Shown piece after piece: positions 6,362 to 8,420 of a DNA stretch of 8,420 nt. Origin of the DNA: Firmicutes bacterium UBA4049 (GTDB taxonomy: Bacteria; Bacillota; Desulfotomaculia; Desulfotomaculales; Nap2-2B); assembly GCA_002382755.1 (NCBI GenBank), contig DFZT01000061.1, positions 1-8,420 on the forward strand. The letters are read 5' to 3'. The position numbers were made by a program, and so were the translations under genes. The notes beneath the pieces were generated by a model. The model was not told where the DNA came from. It worked only from the letters and a program-made list of their open reading frames with translations, and searched no databases. How positions within the stretch are numbered: the stretch's first letter is position 1; the number at the start of each line of letters is the position of its first letter.

Positions 6362-6886
6362 ATGAACAAAATACCTAATCTTAGTCGTATTAGAAATTGG
6401 TTTAATAAAAGTTTATTTGTGTTGTTCTTAGCCTTTTTAATCTGCAGCTTTTTTGCGTCGGGGTTCTGTCTGGGCAGGGGGCCTGCTGACAAGACTTCTG
6501 CTTTAAAAAACGCGTTGACGGAAGTCATTAAGGGGGGCATAGGAGACAATAGTTGGTGGTACGCAAAAAGCCTTAGTGAAGTGAAAACGATTTTATCCCG
6601 TTATTACACAGGTCCTTTACTGGATCAACTAAGTCATGATTGCTGGGTATTTATTCAGCAGCCAACCGATTGGTACTGTCAGGATTCTTTAACTGGAATA
6701 AAAATAATACATCAGGATAAATCCCGGGCGGAAGTGGTTGCTCTCTTAAAAGATTATGATTTATTAACAGGTGAGAGCAGGGCAGGGGAGGCCAAATACA
6801 TTTTTATAAAAACAAAACAGGGCTGGCGAATTTGCTCCGCCCAGTATATTTGGTCGCAAGATAGTGAAGGGGAATTGTCCCGTTGA
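6362..6886 (+). CDS. Exported protein, NTF2-like fold suspected
   Basis: I do not recognise a named family. The 174-residue product opens with basic residues and a hydrophobic segment (about 17-35, SLFVLFLAFLICSFFASGF), a Sec signal or single anchor. No proper lipobox precedes Cys36. The mature part reads like a small alpha+beta NTF2-like domain: a first helix (SALKNALTEVIKGG), a Trp/Tyr-rich loop, a helix with SEVKTILSRYYTGPLLDQL, then strands ending KYIFIKTKQGWRICSAQY. That pattern is common in extracytoplasmic proteins of unknown role. ATG 6362 is preferred because GCGGGG lies 9 bases upstream; ATG 6356, two codons earlier, is only 3 bases away. Its stop overlaps the glycosyltransferase start, so the two are translationally coupled and may both act at the envelope. 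Confidence 0.75.
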   Translation: MNKIPNLSRIRNWFNKSLFVLFLAFLICSFFASGFCLGRGPADKTSALKNALTEVIKGGIGDNSWWYAKSLSEVKTILSRYYTGPLLDQLSHDCWVFIQQPTDWYCQDSLTGIKIIHQDKSRAEVVALLKDYDLLTGESRAGEAKYIFIKTKQGWRICSAQYIWSQDSEGELSR

Positions 6887-8031
6887 AAATAGGTTTCTTT
6901 ACAGATAGTTATTTCCCATATACAAGCGGGGTTGTCCATTCAATAGACACATTTAATCAGGAATTGGTTGCTTTGGGCCATGAAGTGTTTATTTTTGCCC
7001 CTAGCTATCCCAATATTCAGGATGATCCGAAAAACGTATTTCGCTTTAGTTCGCTTCCCGCGCCAACAAACCGTGATTTTGCGCTGGCTTTCCCCTATTC
7101 GTTTTATTTGGGAAATATTCTGGAGAAATGGCAACCTGAAATAATCCACGCTCATTCCCCTTTTATACTTGGACATGTCGGATCCATTTGCGCCAGGCGT
7201 TTAAAAATACCGCTTATTTTTACATTTCATACCCTCTACGATGAATATGTTCATTATTTTCCTGTTGCCCGGAAGATAACCAAAAATGTTGTCAGAAGTA
7301 TTTCGCGAAATTATTGCAATCGGAGCAATATTGTCATAGTGCCTACTGAAGTTGTCCGGGAACATTTATTACAAATGGGTGTTTCTACCCATATTAAAAA
7401 GATTCCTACCGGTATTAGGCTGAGTGAATTTTCAGATCAGGACAGGTTTTGGCTGAAGAAACAATATTACATTCCTGATAGGTGTAAAGTCCTTCTTTTT
7501 GTCGGCCGGTTGGGTCAGGAGAAGAACATATATTTCCTTCTTGAATGTTTTGAGAAAATATTAGCTAAACTTCCCGGTACTTTTCTGATATTGGTTGGAA
7601 GCGGGCCGGAGGAGGAGAAGTTAAAGAACTGGACCATTGATCGGGGACTGAGTAAAAATATAATTTTTGCAGGGAAAAAAGATAAAAGCGAAATGGCTCG
7701 TCATTATGCGGGTTCTGATCTTTTTGTGTTTACTTCCTTAACGGAAACTCAGGGTTTGGTAATTGCTGAGGCTAAGGCAGCCGGAATACCATCAGTTGCA
7801 GTTAAAGCAAACGGTGTGAGTGAGATGGTGGAAAATGGCGAGGACGGTTTTCTTACGGATGTGGACCATGATTCGTTCATTGAAAAGGTTGTCCTGCTTT
7901 TAAAAGATAATAAAATGCGAGAAAGGTTCTCTGAAATGGCCAAAGAAAATGCAGCAAGGATTTCCTCCAGGCGATGCGCTTTGAAACTGATTGATACCTA
8001 CCGGGAAGTACTGCTGCAGGGGGGGGAGTGA
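6883..8031 (+). CDS. GT4-family glycosyltransferase
   Basis: This 382-residue GT-B fold enzyme is of the retaining GT4 family. The N-terminal acceptor domain begins KIGFFTDSYFPYTSGVVHSI and carries TFHTLYDEYVHYF (114-126). The C-terminal nucleotide-sugar domain has FVGRLGQEKN (206-215), GSGPEEEKL (239-247) and the E-x7-E pair Glu288/Glu296 in ETQGLVIAEA, followed by ANGVSEMVENGEDGF. This subgroup includes diacylglycerol and mannosyl-type glucosyltransferases of Gram-positive membranes; I infer glycolipid or envelope polysaccharide synthesis, but donor and acceptor cannot be read from sequence. The TTG start overlaps the TGA of the previous gene (TTGA at 6883-6886), with AAGGGG 10 bases upstream (6867-6872). 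No clear terminator follows. Confidence 0.92.
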   Translation: MKIGFFTDSYFPYTSGVVHSIDTFNQELVALGHEVFIFAPSYPNIQDDPKNVFRFSSLPAPTNRDFALAFPYSFYLGNILEKWQPEIIHAHSPFILGHVGSICARRLKIPLIFTFHTLYDEYVHYFPVARKITKNVVRSISRNYCNRSNIVIVPTEVVREHLLQMGVSTHIKKIPTGIRLSEFSDQDRFWLKKQYYIPDRCKVLLFVGRLGQEKNIYFLLECFEKILAKLPGTFLILVGSGPEEEKLKNWTIDRGLSKNIIFAGKKDKSEMARHYAGSDLFVFTSLTETQGLVIAEAKAAGIPSVAVKANGVSEMVENGEDGFLTDVDHDSFIEKVVLLLKDNKMRERFSEMAKENAARISSRRCALKLIDTYREVLLQGGE

Positions 8032-8092
8032 AAAAAGTAACCAGTTAACGGGGAAAAGTAGAAAATTAATGTTTTATAATTTTATAAGTTTA

Positions 8093-8108
8093 CATAATAT
8101 CTATTATG
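8093..8108. repeat. Short inverted repeat between convergent genes
   Basis: CATAAT (8093-8098) and ATTATG (8103-8108) form a 6-bp inverted repeat with a 4-nt loop in the gap between two convergent genes. No T-run follows on either strand, so a terminator role is doubtful. This is the only ordered structure I see in 8032-8136 apart from AT-rich sequence. Confidence 0.3.
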
Positions 8109-8136
8109 GGAACTAATTGATAGAAGTACCTTTCTC

Positions 8137-8343
8137 CTATTTGTTATTTTTTGCCTCTTCCATAATTGCAGGCGCAACTGTTAAAAAAACGCCATAATCG
8201 GGGGCCTCCAGGCATAGACCGCAATTATCGCATACTTTTTTATCATCCAAACTGCATTTAAAACACTCGCAACAATTGTCGCAAAGCTTATATTTTTCCA
8301 TCATGCACATTTTAAGAGTATTCTTTTGTCTTTTATTCTTCAT
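8137..8343 (-). CDS. Small cysteine-rich protein, metal binding suspected
   Basis: This 68-residue protein has nine cysteines. Four lie at exact three-residue steps (21, 24, 27, 30), with an extra one at 25, in CDNCCECFKC. Three more follow at 38, 41 and 44 in CDNCGLC, and one is at 13. The repeated CDNC unit suggests an internal duplication and binding of zinc or an iron-sulfur cluster; the spacing differs from the CxxCxxCxxxC of ferredoxins. The tail (YGVFLTVAPAIMEEAKNNK) is hydrophobic then charged. There is no signal peptide, so it is probably cytoplasmic. ATG 8343 is chosen because GAGGAA lies 7 bases upstream; an in-frame TTG two codons earlier is too close. The gene converges on the glycosyltransferase and is not in its operon. 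I do not recognise a characterised family. Confidence 0.78.
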   Translation of the reverse strand: MKNKRQKNTLKMCMMEKYKLCDNCCECFKCSLDDKKVCDNCGLCLEAPDYGVFLTVAPAIMEEAKNNK

Positions 8344-8350
8344 TGACAAC

Positions 8351-8356
8351 TTCCTC
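8351..8356 (-). promoter_or_regulatory. Ribosome binding site of the cysteine-rich gene
   Basis: On the minus strand GAGGAA lies 7 bases before ATG 8343. It is only 1 base from the in-frame TTG at 8349, which decides for the ATG. TTATAC just upstream resembles a -10 box but is too close to the ribosome site to serve this start. Confidence 0.65.
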
Positions 8357-8420
8357 GTATAATGAATTTAGGACCACCGAACAACCCGAATTCCAGTTAA
8401 GGAACTATATGGATAGGCCG

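Noticed and set aside
6781..6793. GGCAGGGGAG, a 10-base match to the tRNA-Trp 3' end, as a possible att site
   Set aside because: It lies inside an intact coding sequence, is short, and is on the wrong side of the tRNA for an inserted element.
8391..8420. TAAGGAACT near the right edge as a sigma-H -35 box
   Set aside because: The window ends before a -10 box could be judged.

Overview
The window looks like chromosome from a low-to-mid GC, Gram-positive anaerobe of the Clostridia, most like the Peptococcaceae/Pelotomaculum-Desulfotomaculum group. This rests on a secreted S-layer-homology (SLH) protein, strong AGGAGG/AGGGGG ribosome sites, frequent TTG starts, sigma-H-type (Spo0H) promoter sequences and a CCA-encoding tRNA. 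The taxon is inferred from gene style, not from a marker gene.

Left part (1-1960): a rho-independent terminator at 72-103 closes a rightward transcription unit that lies outside the window. A leftward gene (269-1555) encodes an exported wall protein with three SLH motifs and two fibronectin type III domains. About 400 bp separate it from the tRNA. Most of that stretch is unremarkable, but 1791-1892 is a GC-rich, high-GC3 open fragment that resembles the last residues of a tyrosine recombinase (integrase). It sits next to the 3' end of a tRNA gene, where integrative elements commonly insert.

Middle (1915-2190): a complete tRNA-Trp (CCA anticodon) on the minus strand has its own near-perfect sigma-A promoter and a stem-loop terminator. 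The intergenic region is divergent. Facing right is a sequence matching the sigma-H consensus in both boxes (2121-2150).

Right part (2191-8031): five genes run rightward. They are a 58-residue CxxC/CxxC zinc-ribbon-like protein, a UPF0182/COG1615 membrane protein of unknown function, 6-phosphofructokinase, a signal-peptide protein with an NTF2-like look, and a GT4 glycosyltransferase. The first two form one likely operon under the sigma-H-like site. pfk follows 46 bp later with no visible terminator. The last two overlap at stop/start and have a second, weaker sigma-H-like site with the same 12-nt spacer (6303-6332). Four of the five genes start with a non-ATG codon, and pfk appears to need CTG. 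A convergent small cysteine-rich protein (8137-8343, minus) ends the window.

No CRISPR array, intact mobile element or defence system is visible. The points most worth attention are the paired sigma-H-like promoters before poorly characterised envelope genes, the easily missed 58-codon gene, the CTG start of pfk, the integrase-like remnant beside tRNA-Trp, and the cysteine-rich small protein.
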